Made by a program: the position numbers and the translations under genes. A stretch of 41,463 nucleotides of DNA from Chara braunii (taxonomy: Eukaryota > Streptophyta > Charophyceae > Charales > Characeae): contig BFEA01000425.1 of NCBI GenBank assembly GCA_003427395.1, positions 733,294 to 774,756 of the forward strand, given 5' to 3'. This document shows, piece by piece, positions 20,219 through 29,743 of this stretch (its first letter is position 1; the number at the start of each line of letters is the position of its first letter). Under the pieces are notes generated by a model. The model had not been told where the DNA came from, made no database searches, and worked only from the letters and a program-made list of their open reading frames with translations.

Positions 20219-20617
20219 ATGTCCTCGAGTGCGGCCAGTCTTTGTCCTATAGAGAAATGGGTCATGAAGGAGAGTGAACATGTGACTGTGACAAAGTGTG
20301 ACAGCCAGGAGAAAGGTGGACAGACCTCTGTACACGAGGACACGGGGAGTCAGGTGGACACCCCTGTAGAAGACGACATCCGTTTCTCAATGGCGGTCAG
20401 GGCACATCCTTATCTGAAGGACTTAGTTAGGTGGAACGAGTCTGAAATTTACCTGTCCACCGTCATCTTGCTAGTCTTCCCCCGAGCACAAGGTACGGTC
20501 GTTATAGCTGAATTTAGACTGGAAGATGCACCCAATTCAGCTATAATAACCGTACGTTGTATTCGGGGGAAGACTGTAGTACCCTTACGTAGGTGTACAG
20601 GGTCTCTATTCATCTGA
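20219..20617 (+). CDS. Hypothetical ORF (132 codons), 3' part from an inserted MITE
   Basis: Starts at ATG 20219 with MSSSAASLCPIEKWVMKESE and continues as an acidic, Thr/Glu/Asp-rich chain containing EDDIRFSMAVRAHPYLKDLV. No domain, signal peptide or membrane segment recognised. From about codon 85 to 121 the frame reads through the 110-bp MITE at 20471-20580, so this part is mobile-element sequence. It may be an exon or remnant of an unknown gene, or a chance frame. No other exon could be connected. Confidence 0.25.
   Translation: MSSSAASLCPIEKWVMKESEHVTVTKCDSQEKGGQTSVHEDTGSQVDTPVEDDIRFSMAVRAHPYLKDLVRWNESEIYLSTVILLVFPRAQGTVVIAEFRLEDAPNSAIITVRCIRGKTVVPLRRCTGSLFI
20471..20580. mobile_element. 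Short MITE (110 bp), copy A
   Basis: The arms are nearly perfect inverted repeats: CTAGTCTTCCCCCGAGCACA with GGTACGGTCGTTATAGCTGAATT on the left, and the complement of AATTCAGCTATAATAACCGT, ACGTTGTATTCGGGGGAAGA on the right, around a 16-nt centre. A related half-element (ACAGCTATAATGACCGGGCG, then ATTCGGGTGAAAAC) is at about 29226-29269. Confidence 0.7.
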
Positions 20618-21599
20618 CATAAGTGCCACCAAAAATGCTCCCATAACATGCCCGACCAGCACAAAATTCCAATTTGCACGCTCACAAGTTCTCTGGATCG
20701 AATACGAAACCCTAAACCAGATTAGGTTGATCATTGTTCAAGATATTCTTTCTCTGCAGGAAAATCGAACTTGCTCTGCCCCCCCCAAGTGGTGTAGGTA
20801 CCAGTTGGTTTCGTCAGTCAAGGGTCTTGGAAATTATTTTGTACGAAGTGCTTACTAATGAAATAGGACGCCAGTTGCTGATATGCCTTTTAGCGTCTTT
20901 TTCGTACGAAAAGGAATTATGATTCCGAACCTAATTTCTGCGCCGTCTAGGGCATCGTTGTAGATACTAACGTTGTGCGCAAGCTGTTCCAAAAGGTGTA
21001 GTACTCTATATTGGTGATGTAGTACTCTATATTGGTAATCCATCCTTCTCTGGACATTTGCCTTTAGGCATCTCTGTGAGGTAGGTTGGGAGGGAGTCCC
21101 ATAGCATTAGGCGGTCTCTACCACATAGCGGAGTGCTGAAGTCGAGTCTCATATGACTATAATCAAGCCTCTACAATACCGTGTTCTGTGTCGAGTGCAA
21201 AAACAAGAAACCATAGTTTTTCAAGAGTGACTGCCCCGTCAAGGTGCACTACCCTTTCTAGAGGTGTGTGTCGAATCGAAGGTCAGCCAGAGTTCTTTGT
21301 TGTAGGGTCAAACACTCTAGATACAGGCCAACCCCTCTAGATGCAGTCGACGAGTGCTTTCTGTGTAGAGGACATTTCGGAATCACAGTATGGCATGTTC
21401 CACCATTTGTGGGGTGGTGTCGGACATTTACGCAAATGGCTCAAAATTCAAGGGACGTGGTGGTCCGATTCGGCTATTGTGGTTGAGCTCTTACGGGAAG
21501 ATAGCCTCTTGGAATTTGCTTCGGTCATCCTGTCGCCCACTTCCAGCGACTTCTTTTTAGCTCTTCCGCCCACGTTTTCTCGTGTTCAACCTGCGTCTC
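20618..21599. other. No gene recognised
   Basis: One 20-bp direct repeat (GTAGTACTCTATATTGGT) occurs twice at 20998-21040. Small plus frames at 20734-20922 and 21341-21610 have no recognisable domain. Nothing else is supported. Confidence 0.4.
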
Positions 21600-21985
21600 T
21601 TCGAGTATGAATTATCCATCCCCTGGCTTCTATGCGCGCACCAGCATTCTTCATCACGAGGAACCGTAAGACCTGGTTGGCTTTCGCTGAATCTGTTGCC
21701 ATCGCCTGGCTTCTTTGCGTCCCTTCGAGTAGTTTACTGTTGCCATCGCCTGGCTTCTTTGCGTCCCTTCGAGTAGTTTACTGTTGCNNNNNNNNNNNNN
21801 NNNNNNNNNNNNNNNNNNNNNNNNNNNNNNNNNNNNNNNNNNNNNNNNNNNNNNNNNTAGTTTACTGTTGCCATCGCCTAGCTTCTTTGAGTCCCTTCGA
21901 GTAGTTTACTGTTGCCATCGCCTGGCTTCTTTGCGTCCCTTCGAGTAGTTTATCCATCCGCTGGCTTCTATGCGCGCACCCGTGT
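21600..21985. repeat. 44-bp tandem repeat array containing an assembly gap
   Basis: Units of TTTACTGTTGCCATCGCCTG plus GCTTCTTTGCGTCCCTTCGA and GTAG flank the N run at 21788-21857 on both sides. Edge units are diverged (ATTATCCATCCCCTGGCTTC at the left, TTATCCATCCGCTGGCTTC at the right). The copy number inside the gap is unknown. Confidence 0.9.
21788..21857. other. Assembly gap (70 N)
   Basis: A run of N inside the 44-bp array. Any frame crossing it is meaningless. Confidence 1.
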
Positions 21986-22895
21986 AATTTGCTGATTACA
22001 TTATCTTTCCTTTGCATTTCTGTTCCAGCATCCGTTTCGGGGAAGCGAAGATGAGACCGATCTGTTGCCAGCATCCAACCACACGTTTTCTGAGCTATAG
22101 GCCGGGGTCATTACGCAGACGGGGTTAGTATTTTTTCTCAGCCACCCGACTATCCCTTCCCACCCATCCTGGAAGAGGCCTTTGCACAAGTACCTGGCTG
22201 AGATTCCTTCGTGCCGCTTGCTGACTCTGATGATGTAGTTCCTTCGGTCACCTGCCACGGATGATTTCTCTGGAGGCTCTCTGATATTTGGAGGGGCGGC
22301 AGGAGACCAGTTCCTCTAGCATCGCTCCTGATGCAGGAATGGGGACTCCCTGTCATGTGACTCTGCTTGCCACTCCCTGTAGCATCATTGACGGTGGTGG
22401 TCTGTGAGTGCTCTCTGGTACGATTCTAATCAAGCTAGAGAGGGGGGACCACCAGTCCCATTTCAGATACGGTGGTAATGAAGAACCAAACTCTAGAAGG
22501 GGGAGGGAAAAACCTTGCATCTAAAAAAAAAAACAAAAAAAAAAACTTGCATCTGATTCATCAGTAGGGTACGAAGTCGGTAGATGTCGAAGCAGACATG
22601 GCCAGGGGTCTGTCGAGAAAGGAAAGACTTCACCATCGGGCTTCACTGCACCAAAGGAGGCGTTGGACAATGAACTTTCCGTAAGAACATGGAAAGATTC
22701 ACTTTCATATGTTTTGTCTTTTGTGAATGTCGAGCTCAGTCCAGCCGGGGCCATCAAGTCATAGCCCGTACCCTACGATGTGGAAGAACGTAAGTGTGGG
22801 GTACACAGCCGGAATATTTTTTTGCCCCGCGTGAAAAAAAAAGCTCGTTGGATGCTGCGTGCTAGGTCTGAAGACAGGAACAGGAGCAATGTTCT
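21986..22895. other. No confident gene; small minus ORF
   Basis: A minus frame, 22757-22521, begins with ATG and reads about 67 ordinary-looking residues (MMAPAGLSSTFTKDKTYESE and on) before a homopolymer-derived Phe tail. No family recognised and no splice partner found. Two A-rich runs at about 22522-22545 flank repeated CTTGCATCT words. Confidence 0.3.
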
Positions 22896-23405
22896 GTCTT
22901 AGCCCGAAAATTAGGTACGTTCCTTGTATACGAATACAAGCTACGGGGTGCCTGGTATCCGAATACGAGGTACGTACCTTGTAGAACGAATTTTAGGATG
23001 CGACTTTCTTAGGCAAGAGGGGAAGGAAAAAGAAAAAGTATAGTGTTATGCGACTTCTACGCACCCTCGAACGAGTCGTACTCCGTATTCGTACGCTCAG
23101 GCCTGTAATGTTTTTCTCAGATTATAATTACTCTTCAGATGACGCGCAGCCAAATGTTGCTTGTTTTGTGCTTCTGCATAACATATTTGTTTTATGGATG
23201 TGACCTTTTCTTTACTGTACCAGGGAGTACAAGACGTATAGGTTTCCGTACAGGTTCCCAGACAGGTTCCCGTACAAATATTAATTGTACGTTTTGTACG
23301 GAAAGGTTGTTCGGAAACGGGGCTGCAGTCTCTTTTTTTTTTTTTTTTTGAAGAACACGTTGACTGCGCTGCATCCTCACGATCCTGCATGCATTAGAAC
23401 GCTGT

Positions 23406-23451
<46 letters not shown>

Positions 23452-23590
23452 GTTATGCAACAGTTACAAGGCACAACGCACCTTGTATTTGAGTGTACCT
23501 TCTATTCGAAAATTTGACAGCGATTTCTTAGAAACCGTTCTTCGGATGTAACTTGAATACAAGGTACGTACCTTGTTTTTGGGTTAAGAC
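22896..23590. mobile_element. TIR element, 695 bp
   Basis: The left end GTCTTAGCCCGAAAATTAGG, then TACGTTCCTTGTAT (22896-22929), is the inverted counterpart of the right end: on the minus strand from 23590, GTCTTAACCCAAAAACAAGG, then TACGTACCTTGTAT. Subterminal copies of (C)GAGGTACGTACCTTGT occur at about 22966 and 23559. Inside are a (GT)n(GA)n microsatellite (23403-23452) and a hairpin CCGTACAA...TTGTACGG. No transposase frame, so it is probably non-autonomous. Confidence 0.55.
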
Positions 23591-24026
23591 GGTAGTAGGA
23601 CTTGGTTCCAGGTGCATCATGGCTGGCCGTTACCCGGGGAGTTAGGGAGAGCGCATGGGGGGCGGGGGCAAGAGTCGGGGAAATCTGAGGTGGGGTGAGG
23701 TGGAGCGAGGGCTCAATGTGTGTTAACACCCAACCGACTTAGGGTTAGTGTGCGTATCCCACCTTGTTCTGCAACTGAAGGAGGTTCCGGTAGCAACGGA
23801 GGGATGTGGAAACGTGAGGAGATGTGGCCTCCTGGGAGCGAACGACAGGATCCGCTTTTGGGCAATATCGGAAGAGGGAAGGGTCAGTACTCTCTTCCCA
23901 AAGGGTGGCGTATTTTTATGAGTGAAGGGTGATTTTTTTGTGTTTGTCCATTGGCGGGTTTTGTTCCCCCATGTGTACTCCCACCATAGCCAGTTCGTTT
24001 TCGTTTCTTTTGCAGCTTTCAGGAGA
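23591..24026. other. No gene recognised
   Basis: G-rich stretch at 23630-23710, then mixed sequence with short frames only on both strands. Confidence 0.4.
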
Positions 24027-24330
24027 AATATAACATGAAAGACGAACACTTATGAGCCGTCGAGTTCCAGCTGCCCTGCCAACCAGATATCATCAGGGGT
24101 GTTGGTCTCGTTGTCAGTATAAGCAGTGATTGGCGACAGCGTACACATCCTAGATTAAGAGTAGTCAAGCTAACTGTAGCAATTGTGAATTTCGGGGGAA
24201 AAAAGACTTTTGAAGCGTCCGGAACCCCTGTTAAGACTTCGAAGTAGGAGGTCGGCAAGGAATAAGAGTCGAACCGTCGACCTACCCAGCCAGAACAAAA
24301 CGAGCGGTACCACCGAAACAAGTGAAAGAT
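24027..24330 (-). repeat. Dispersed repeat, possibly a SINE (B-box-like motif)
   Basis: Positions 24027-24120 resemble 29129-29222: AAATATAACA(T/C)GAAAGA, then CTG(C/G)CC(T/C)GCCAACCAG and ATCA(T/G)CAGGGGT. On the minus strand 24275-24266 reads GGTTCGACTC, close to a pol III B box, flanked by AGGTCG and CGACCT. No full tRNA fold is present. Calling it a SINE is speculative; its repeat status is better supported. Confidence 0.4.
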
Positions 24331-24655
24331 CAGAGTTCAAAGGCAGGTAACTATACTATATCTTAGTAGGACAGGGAAAAGCAACCGCACATTGTCGAGA
24401 TATCAAGGGGTTTTGGGACAGGCCAGCGATCAAATCTCAGTAAGAAGTATGGTCCCATATATTGAATAGTTTGTCGTTCTGTCCACACATACATCACTAT
24501 TTTAGTAAATCGTAGCATGTCGTGAAAGGAGATCACTGGATTTAGCCAGTCCTTGGAAGAACGCCAACTATGCAGAGAGTTTGTGAACGCGAGGTGTAGG
24601 TGGGGTACAAGACCAGACGCGGCAAGGCACAAAGCAACGTCTTCTTTTTATTCTG
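24331..24655. other. No gene recognised
   Basis: An 89-codon minus frame at 24632-24363 has no start support and no recognisable motif. Confidence 0.35.
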
Positions 24656-24667
24656 GTTTGACTACTG

Positions 24668-24890
24668 ACATACCTACCAGCACATGTAGAGAATTGTACA
24701 TCATCCGTCAAGAGCTTTCATAATGCAGTATCCGATTTTGGAAGTGGGAAATTCTTCTAATGTACTTGGATCGATGTACGTTGATTACGGATGTACTTAC
24801 CAGCAAGTGTAGAGAATTGTATATCTTTCATAATATTAAATTCTGCTAACATGCCTGGATCGATACCTAGTCTTGAGCGACACTTGGTCC
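24668..24890. repeat. Diverged tandem duplication (about 120 bp)
   Basis: The words TACTTACCAGCA(C/A)(A/G)TGTAGAG, AATTGTA(C/T)ATC, CTTTCATAAT and GGATCGAT recur in order in 24668-24785 and 24787-24890. Confidence 0.6.
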
Positions 24891-25678
24891 AGACTCCAGA
24901 GAAAGAGCTAGGCTAGCCGAGGTATATACGTCGGATAGGAAGAGGGTTCTATAACAAGCGCCAGTTAGGATTTATGTAGTACCTGAGAATAATTGATGCA
25001 AAACAAAATTCGAAGAAAGTAAATTACAAAATAGGAATTGTTACTGCCTTCTCCGCCGGCGGAACGGAAGAAACGGAAAGAGGCGGGTCCAAAGCGTCGA
25101 ATCCCCAATGACGAACATTTGCGAGGCCTCGATCACAACGTGACTTCTACTTCCACTGCCCCCAGTCGCTCAAGATGCACAGCAAAGGAATCCAACACCA
25201 ATATTTCTTTGGAAACTTGGTAAAAGTGGAATCGAAGTAGCAATCAGGGTAGCCCAACAATCACAATTCATACCTTAGGGCATATCAACAGTGGGACCTA
25301 CAATTCCAAATCCCCCCAGAACAATGGCGGGCGGATGACACAGATTTGCCAAAGTAGCAAATGTACTATTCGTGTCCACATTTGTCAGCGCCCTGGGGAG
25401 CCGCGGTGCAAGGGATTTTGGGGTAACCTCTGGAGGTGCCCTATTTAGTTTCTTGCATTATCTTCAAAAATTGGCAAAACTTTGATCGCAAAAGATCTTG
25501 CTCAATTTGTGGATGGTGCTGTGTGACCAGCAAGTACGAAATCCCCATTTCTCCAGATGGCTGTGACCGTGTCCGATCTGAAAAGGTAGAGCTGTGTGAT
25601 GTGAAATGTGCCCAAAATCGTAAAAGAACCCGTCCGAAATTCACATATTTTTTTGCGGAGTCGGGTGAGAGTATGCCT
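24891..25678. other. No confident gene, perhaps outer part of the retroelement
   Basis: Frames open on both strands at 25436-25767; neither has a clear motif. It may be the decayed downstream end of the minus-strand reverse-transcriptase element, but the sequence does not show it. Confidence 0.3.
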
Positions 25679-25987
25679 TCAGAGTAAGAAGAAAAGCAGT
25701 CTCGGTACCAAGAATTTAAGGAAAAAAACGAGCATGATGATGACCTCCAGTTTCTGCTGACGACCATAATAAGATGAAAAGTCTTGGAGTGACTGAAAAA
25801 TCAACCCACGGCCAAGCATCACGTGCTGGTTCTTATGTGAAGCAGAACAGGTGATCTGACTAGAATGGATGAACATTTTTATAACACATCCAATAAAATC
25901 CCAACAGTCCCCTTTGTTGGTCTGTTCCAAAGTCAGATTGGAATTGTAGGAGTGTTGAAAACGATCAATGATGTCTAGAGCAGCCAT
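25679..25987 (-). pseudogene. Reverse transcriptase C-terminal fragment (box D region)
   Basis: A 102-codon minus frame contains NLTLEQTNKGDCWDFIGCVI (residues 17-36). The CWDFIG piece fits the F-L-G turn of RT box D/E. It continues with KNQHVMLGRGLIFQSLQDFS, ordinary globular sequence, and ends in a hydrophobic tail that may be out of frame. It lies downstream of box C in the same orientation, behind a 132-bp duplication. Family assignment depends on context. Confidence 0.4.
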
Positions 25988-26043
25988 CTAGAGGGTGAAG
26001 TGTCATCAACCAACTTATGTGAGAACAGGGATTTTTTGGAGAT

Positions 26044-26307
26044 TTTATACCCACGACAAAACGTGGAATAGTGCGCATGGATTATGCTGACATATTAAAG
26101 ATTCTACAATCAGTGCACTCGGGAGCCCTGAATTTTTACTTTTTCGTGGACAACGATCATCATTATGGTCGATAGTTTATACCCAAGACAAAATGTGGAA
26201 TAGTCTGCATGGATTACGCTGACATATTAAAGATTCTACAATCAGAGAGTACTAGTCCTGAATTATTACTCTTTTGTGGACACTCGATCATCATTATGGT
26301 CGATGGT
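26044..26307. repeat. 132-bp tandem duplication inside the RT remnant
   Basis: Copy 1 (26044-26175) and copy 2 (26176-26307) share TTTATACCCA(C/A)GACAAAA, GGAATAGT(G/C)(C/T)GCATGGATTA, GCTGACATATTAAAGATTCT and GATCATCATTATGGTCGAT, with scattered differences. It sits between RT boxes C and D and breaks the frame. Confidence 0.85.
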
Positions 26308-26429
26308 TCACTTAATGTCGCAATCGTGTGCATTGGCCGTCGCTCTTAAATATCGCACTAAGTTCAAATCAAGCACGCTGAAGACATTTGGTTCACAGTT
26401 CCAATGTGCCCATGGGTCGGCTTTTCTAG

Positions 26430-27019
26430 GGTTTCTTATCAGCTCTTCCATGTACTTTACGAGGATGAATACATCATACACAATGTGGAAACCAGAAACT
26501 AACCTACGATTCTAATCAAGAGAGGACAAGGACGTAAAACTTGTTGATGTTCGTTACCATAGGAATATCAACCATTTGCTTGAGCAGATGCCCTGCAGCC
26601 ACCACATAAGTATACCGGAGCTCATAGGCTACGAAACGAATGATCTCATCGCAGTAAGATTCACCCATTCTCCGTTCTTCCTGTGGTCGATCGCGCCACA
26701 TCTTGTTATGCTCCCTCACCAAAACACCATTGTATCCTTCCTCGAAATAGCGATGCATTGTCCGTCTTACGACTTTTAGAATACACTTATGGGGGGTTTT
26801 CAGATTGGAGAACATCTCCTTCACATCAGAAGACGCTCCAGTGATCGTTTCAGTTTTTTGTGGTCTGTTATTGATAGAATAAATTTTAGGGACAAAGTGA
26901 ATAGTACAATGTAAGTGGAAATGGAAAGATTTTGGAAGACCCCACAATAACTTATTCATAGCATAGGCCATTCTTTGTCCCCATGCAATACCTGATTCTG
27001 CAAACGAAGGACAAACCAT
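26430..27019 (-). pseudogene. Reverse transcriptase core fragment (boxes A, B, C), broken
   Basis: The minus frame 27019-26516 (167 codons, first ATG 27019) has DVKEMFSNL at residues 65-73, matching RT box A with its first catalytic Asp, and QMVDIPMVTN at 148-157, matching box B (usually Q-x-x-G-I-P-M-G). Both box-B glycines are replaced. After the TGA at 26518-26516, a shifted frame reads SGFHIVYDVFILVKYMEELI at about 26496-26437, matching box C, but the usual Y-x-D-D is now Y-D. The catalytic pair is damaged and a frameshift separates B from C, so it cannot be active. Confidence 0.55.
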
Positions 27020-27729
27020 TGTTCACTGTCCTTATGTTCGGGTAGGCCTGATCGCCTTGCTTGTTTTATTTTACAAAAATGGTAATACTTCCTCATATTT
27101 CTGCTGACAAATCGATAGAATGGAGGGGGGATTCTAAAGGAGGGGTTCTAAAAAACAGCCTGCTCGTGCCTTGTCAATAAATGACCGGGTAGTGACAAAG
27201 AAGTCGCCAAAGTTGTGGTCAATTGGACAATACATCAACCTCTCGATTCATAATATTTGAAAATGCAGTTCTTTAATCATACTACCATCGTGAGAAGAAG
27301 GGGGGGAGAGGGGGGGGGATAAAGGAGAAAGAGCAGGAAGAAAAATAACATCATGTAGTTAAAGGAAGTAAATAATATAGCAATCTTATTAAGAGTATAG
27401 ATGAAAGTAGTGAAATAAAGAGTAGCTTCTGGAAACATTGGTATTCAATAGGTTCCCAATTTTAAGAGAATCCCCGCTAAGATAACAAATCCAGCGGTGG
27501 GTGCTTCTAAATGAGCTTCAGGTAAACATTGTGACAGAGAATGATTAGAAAAAACAAAAGAAGAAGAGAGCAGAAACGAAAATAACATAAACATCATGCC
27601 AGAGAATAATTAGGAAAAATAACATTTGATGGTATGAGTTAAGACAAATATCAAAAGCATTTGATGCTACGAAAATAACATAAACATTGAGCCTATGCAC
27701 TTGGTGTAGATAGCGCCACACAACCACAC
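27020..27729. other. Decayed interior of the retroelement
   Basis: Short G runs at 27126-27133 and 27300-27320 and AG-rich text. The AACATAAACAT(C/T) word recurs at 27586 and 27679. No continuous frame is visible between the coiled-coil part and RT box A. Confidence 0.35.
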
Positions 27730-27860
27730 TTGGAACCTGGTTGTATCGCCTCTTGCCTCCATGCTTCGACTTCTGCTCGTGCATCGTCCCTGGTAGCTCG
27801 AACGACTTCCGTTTCGTTTTGCACAATTTCCAACCGCAGTTTTGAAGATAATGCATCTTT
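27730..27860 (-). pseudogene. Helical fragment of the retroelement first ORF
   Basis: In the minus frame one base off the ATG at 27856, the text reads KDALSSKLRLEIVQNETEVV, then RATRDDARAEVEAWRQEAIQ, a charged helical pattern. The alternative frame starting at that ATG looks less natural. It lies between the coiled-coil part (28220-28700) and RT box A on the same strand, so I take it as the end of the same ORF. Confidence 0.35.
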
Positions 27861-28214
27861 AAGTTGAACTTTCCTGATTGGTATTAGCGGGGTCTATGAC
27901 CAACACAAGTGTGAGTGCGAGTGGGTTGTGTGTGGTGTGTGGGAGAGTGTTGGCCATAGCCTCTGCTGCTACTCGATGAAGGGTGGGGGACGATGAGAAA
28001 GGGAGGCACTGCTACTGGCAGGTCTCGGTCTTTGTGTTAGCCAGACCCCCACTGGCAGCCCCAACCCTATACCCTAACCATTAGGGGCAAGGGGCAACAT
28101 GAAATCTCCCCTTCTCCTTTGCAGGGGTCCCCTCTAGATAGTCTTAGGAGTAGGTAGTGGAAGGTGAAGAAACAGAAGTTGAAAGAACAATATAGAAAAA
28201 AAAAAAAAAAAAAG
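27861..28214. other. Non-coding insert within the retroelement remnant
   Basis: Mixed sequence with GTGTG-rich words near 27901-27945 and a 16-base A run at 28198-28213 (T run on the minus strand). It interrupts the helical ORF. No terminal repeats were identified. Confidence 0.3.
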
Positions 28215-28910
28215 TTCATTCGCTCCTGAGCTGCTAGTAACTTTGCAAGCAGATCGTCATTACCACACTCCGCCGCGTCATCTAGGACTTTTGTCTTTAG
28301 GCTACGGGGCAATTCCACTTTCCCTCATGTTTCGACTTCCTCCGACTTCTTCCCAGAAAGTGCCATACACACTCTATCTAATTTACTGTTCATCTACTCC
28401 GTTAGCTGTTTGTGAAATTCCTCACGTTCTTTTCTGGCCTTTGCTCTTCGCTCCTCATCATCACATTCTTCGGCCTGCTTGTTCTTCTCACGTTCTACTT
28501 CGGCTTCATGCCTGGTCTTCATATCTGCCACCGCCACTTCCCAAGCACTCAAGCTGCTTCCTTGCTTGATACCAACCATTTCCCTTCTGGTAAGTACCTG
28601 CCACATTCGTGGCACCCACAGCTGTTGAAGCAGAACTAGAGGGTAAAGTAAGTAAAGGTGGTGGCCGAGCAGGGACAATGGCAAAACTAGGGTAAGAGGG
28701 TTTGGGATGGGGCCACTATCGAGCAAAGTGGCCAGGATCACCACAGTTAAAGCATGTGCCGCATGATGTGCGAACAATGGTAGAAGAGGTAGGGACGGGA
28801 AATGCGATAGTCAACAGATGATTGTGAACGATAAAAGTCCAAGCCACTCTTTCATGTAGAGTAATTCCTACGGAGGTTACTCCGTGAGTCGAAGTCGTGT
28901 GCCCATACAC
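28215..28910 (-). pseudogene. Gag-like / ORF1 remnant: CCHC zinc knuckle and coiled coil
   Basis: The minus strand at 28754-28719 encodes CFNCGDPGHFAR, a C-x2-C-x4-H zinc knuckle as in retroelement nucleic-acid-binding proteins; the frame then hits TAG (28718-28716) where the fourth Cys segment is expected. In another frame 28690-28394 reads a charged coiled coil including MKTRHEAEVEREKNKQAEEC and DDEERRAKARKEREEFHKQL. That frame continues past TAG and TGA codons into LDDAAECGNDDLLAKLLAAQ, ending at the T run. About the first 27 codons of the zinc-knuckle frame come from the 85-bp tandem repeat, so the true start is lost. Confidence 0.55.
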
Positions 28911-29000
28911 CAGCGATAAAAGTCGAAGTCACTCTTTCATGTAGATTAATTCCTACGGAGGTTACTTCGTGAGTCGGAAGTAGTGTGCGCATACACCAAA
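28830..29000. repeat. 85-bp tandem duplication
   Basis: Copies start at 28830 and 28915. They share GATAAAAGTC, CACTCTTTCATGTAGA, TAATTCCTACGGAGGTTACT and CGTGAGTCG with few differences. Confidence 0.9.
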
Positions 29001-29591
29001 CAACATCCTATGTCATCATCACATGACATCAACCGAAAAAAGACCAGCACAACAGGGCAGTAGCAGACTGAGCCGAGATGTGACCAGGGGGAGCAGAGAA
29101 GCGAAAGCTCCTGAACGAGACTTTCTTGATAAATATAACACGAAAGATCAGCGGTTACGACCCGCCTAGTTTCCGCTGGCCCGCCAACCAGCCATCAGCA
29201 GGGGTCTTGGTTGTCGTGGTGCCAAATACAGCTATAATGACCGGGCGTTTTATTCGGGTGAAAACGGTACGGGCCTTCCAGATGCTGCACCTACGAAGGA
29301 GGTGGAGATGGCGTCTACCATATTCAGGTGAGTACACCTGGCGCTCTCCTCCCTAGTCCCTGTCTACCTCCTTCTCCTACCCAGTCCGTTCTACCATAGC
29401 CGAAGGTGGAGGGCTGGGCGCTCCGCTTCCCCCAGCGGTGCACGCTAACACTCTGCCGGGCATTCGAGCAGCGTGACGCCCAAACTTGCACGCAGCAAAT
29501 GAGGAAGAGAAACTCGCTCTGCCTTGAGATATAGCAGCCTACCAGCCTATTGGGCGGTGACTTCCAGGCTGCTTGGCCTCCCAAGTAACCG
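29001..29591. other. Dispersed repeat copy and no gene
   Basis: Positions 29129-29222 match the repeat at 24027-24120. Positions 29226-29269 are a diverged half of the 20471 MITE. The rest (29330-29590) shows no feature; its short open frames on both strands are unremarkable. Confidence 0.45.
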
Positions 29592-29743
29592 GTACCTCCT
29601 CCGTTTTGGAGAGAAACATAATTGCAGACCTGATATTTACTTCTACAGGCCCTATACCTACACTACCGTACCTCCTCCGTTTTGGAGGGAAACATAATTG
29701 CAGACCTGATATCTACTTGTACAGGCCCTATACCTACACTACC
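29592..29743. repeat. 76-bp tandem duplication
   Basis: Copies 29592-29667 and 29668-29743 both read GTACCTCCTCCGTTTTGGAG, then GAAACATAATTGCAGACCTG and CAGGCCCTATACCTACACTA, with about four differences. Confidence 0.95.

Larger units (their letters stand above)
25679..28910 (-). mobile_element. Decayed retroelement: zinc knuckle, coiled coil, reverse transcriptase
   Basis: Read on the minus strand, the order is: a CCHC zinc knuckle (28754-28719), a charged coiled-coil part (about 28700-28220), a second helical segment (about 27850-27730), reverse transcriptase boxes A and B (27019-26516), box C (about 26484-26450) and box D (25987-25679). Every part is separated from the next by stops, frameshifts or inserted repeats. 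All parts share strand and order, which suggests one element. The RT motif pattern (Q-x2-x-IPM, Y-x-D-x-F) fits Penelope-like or related non-LTR reverse transcriptases better than LTR elements. No LTR, integrase or RNase H was seen. Confidence 0.5.

Noticed and set aside
24245-24320. Minus-strand tRNA gene
   Set aside because: Only a B-box-like motif is present. The T stem does not pair and there is no anticodon arm.
26276-26515. Plus-strand ORF of 79 codons
   Set aside because: It is the antisense of the RT box C region, whose minus reading contains a recognisable motif.
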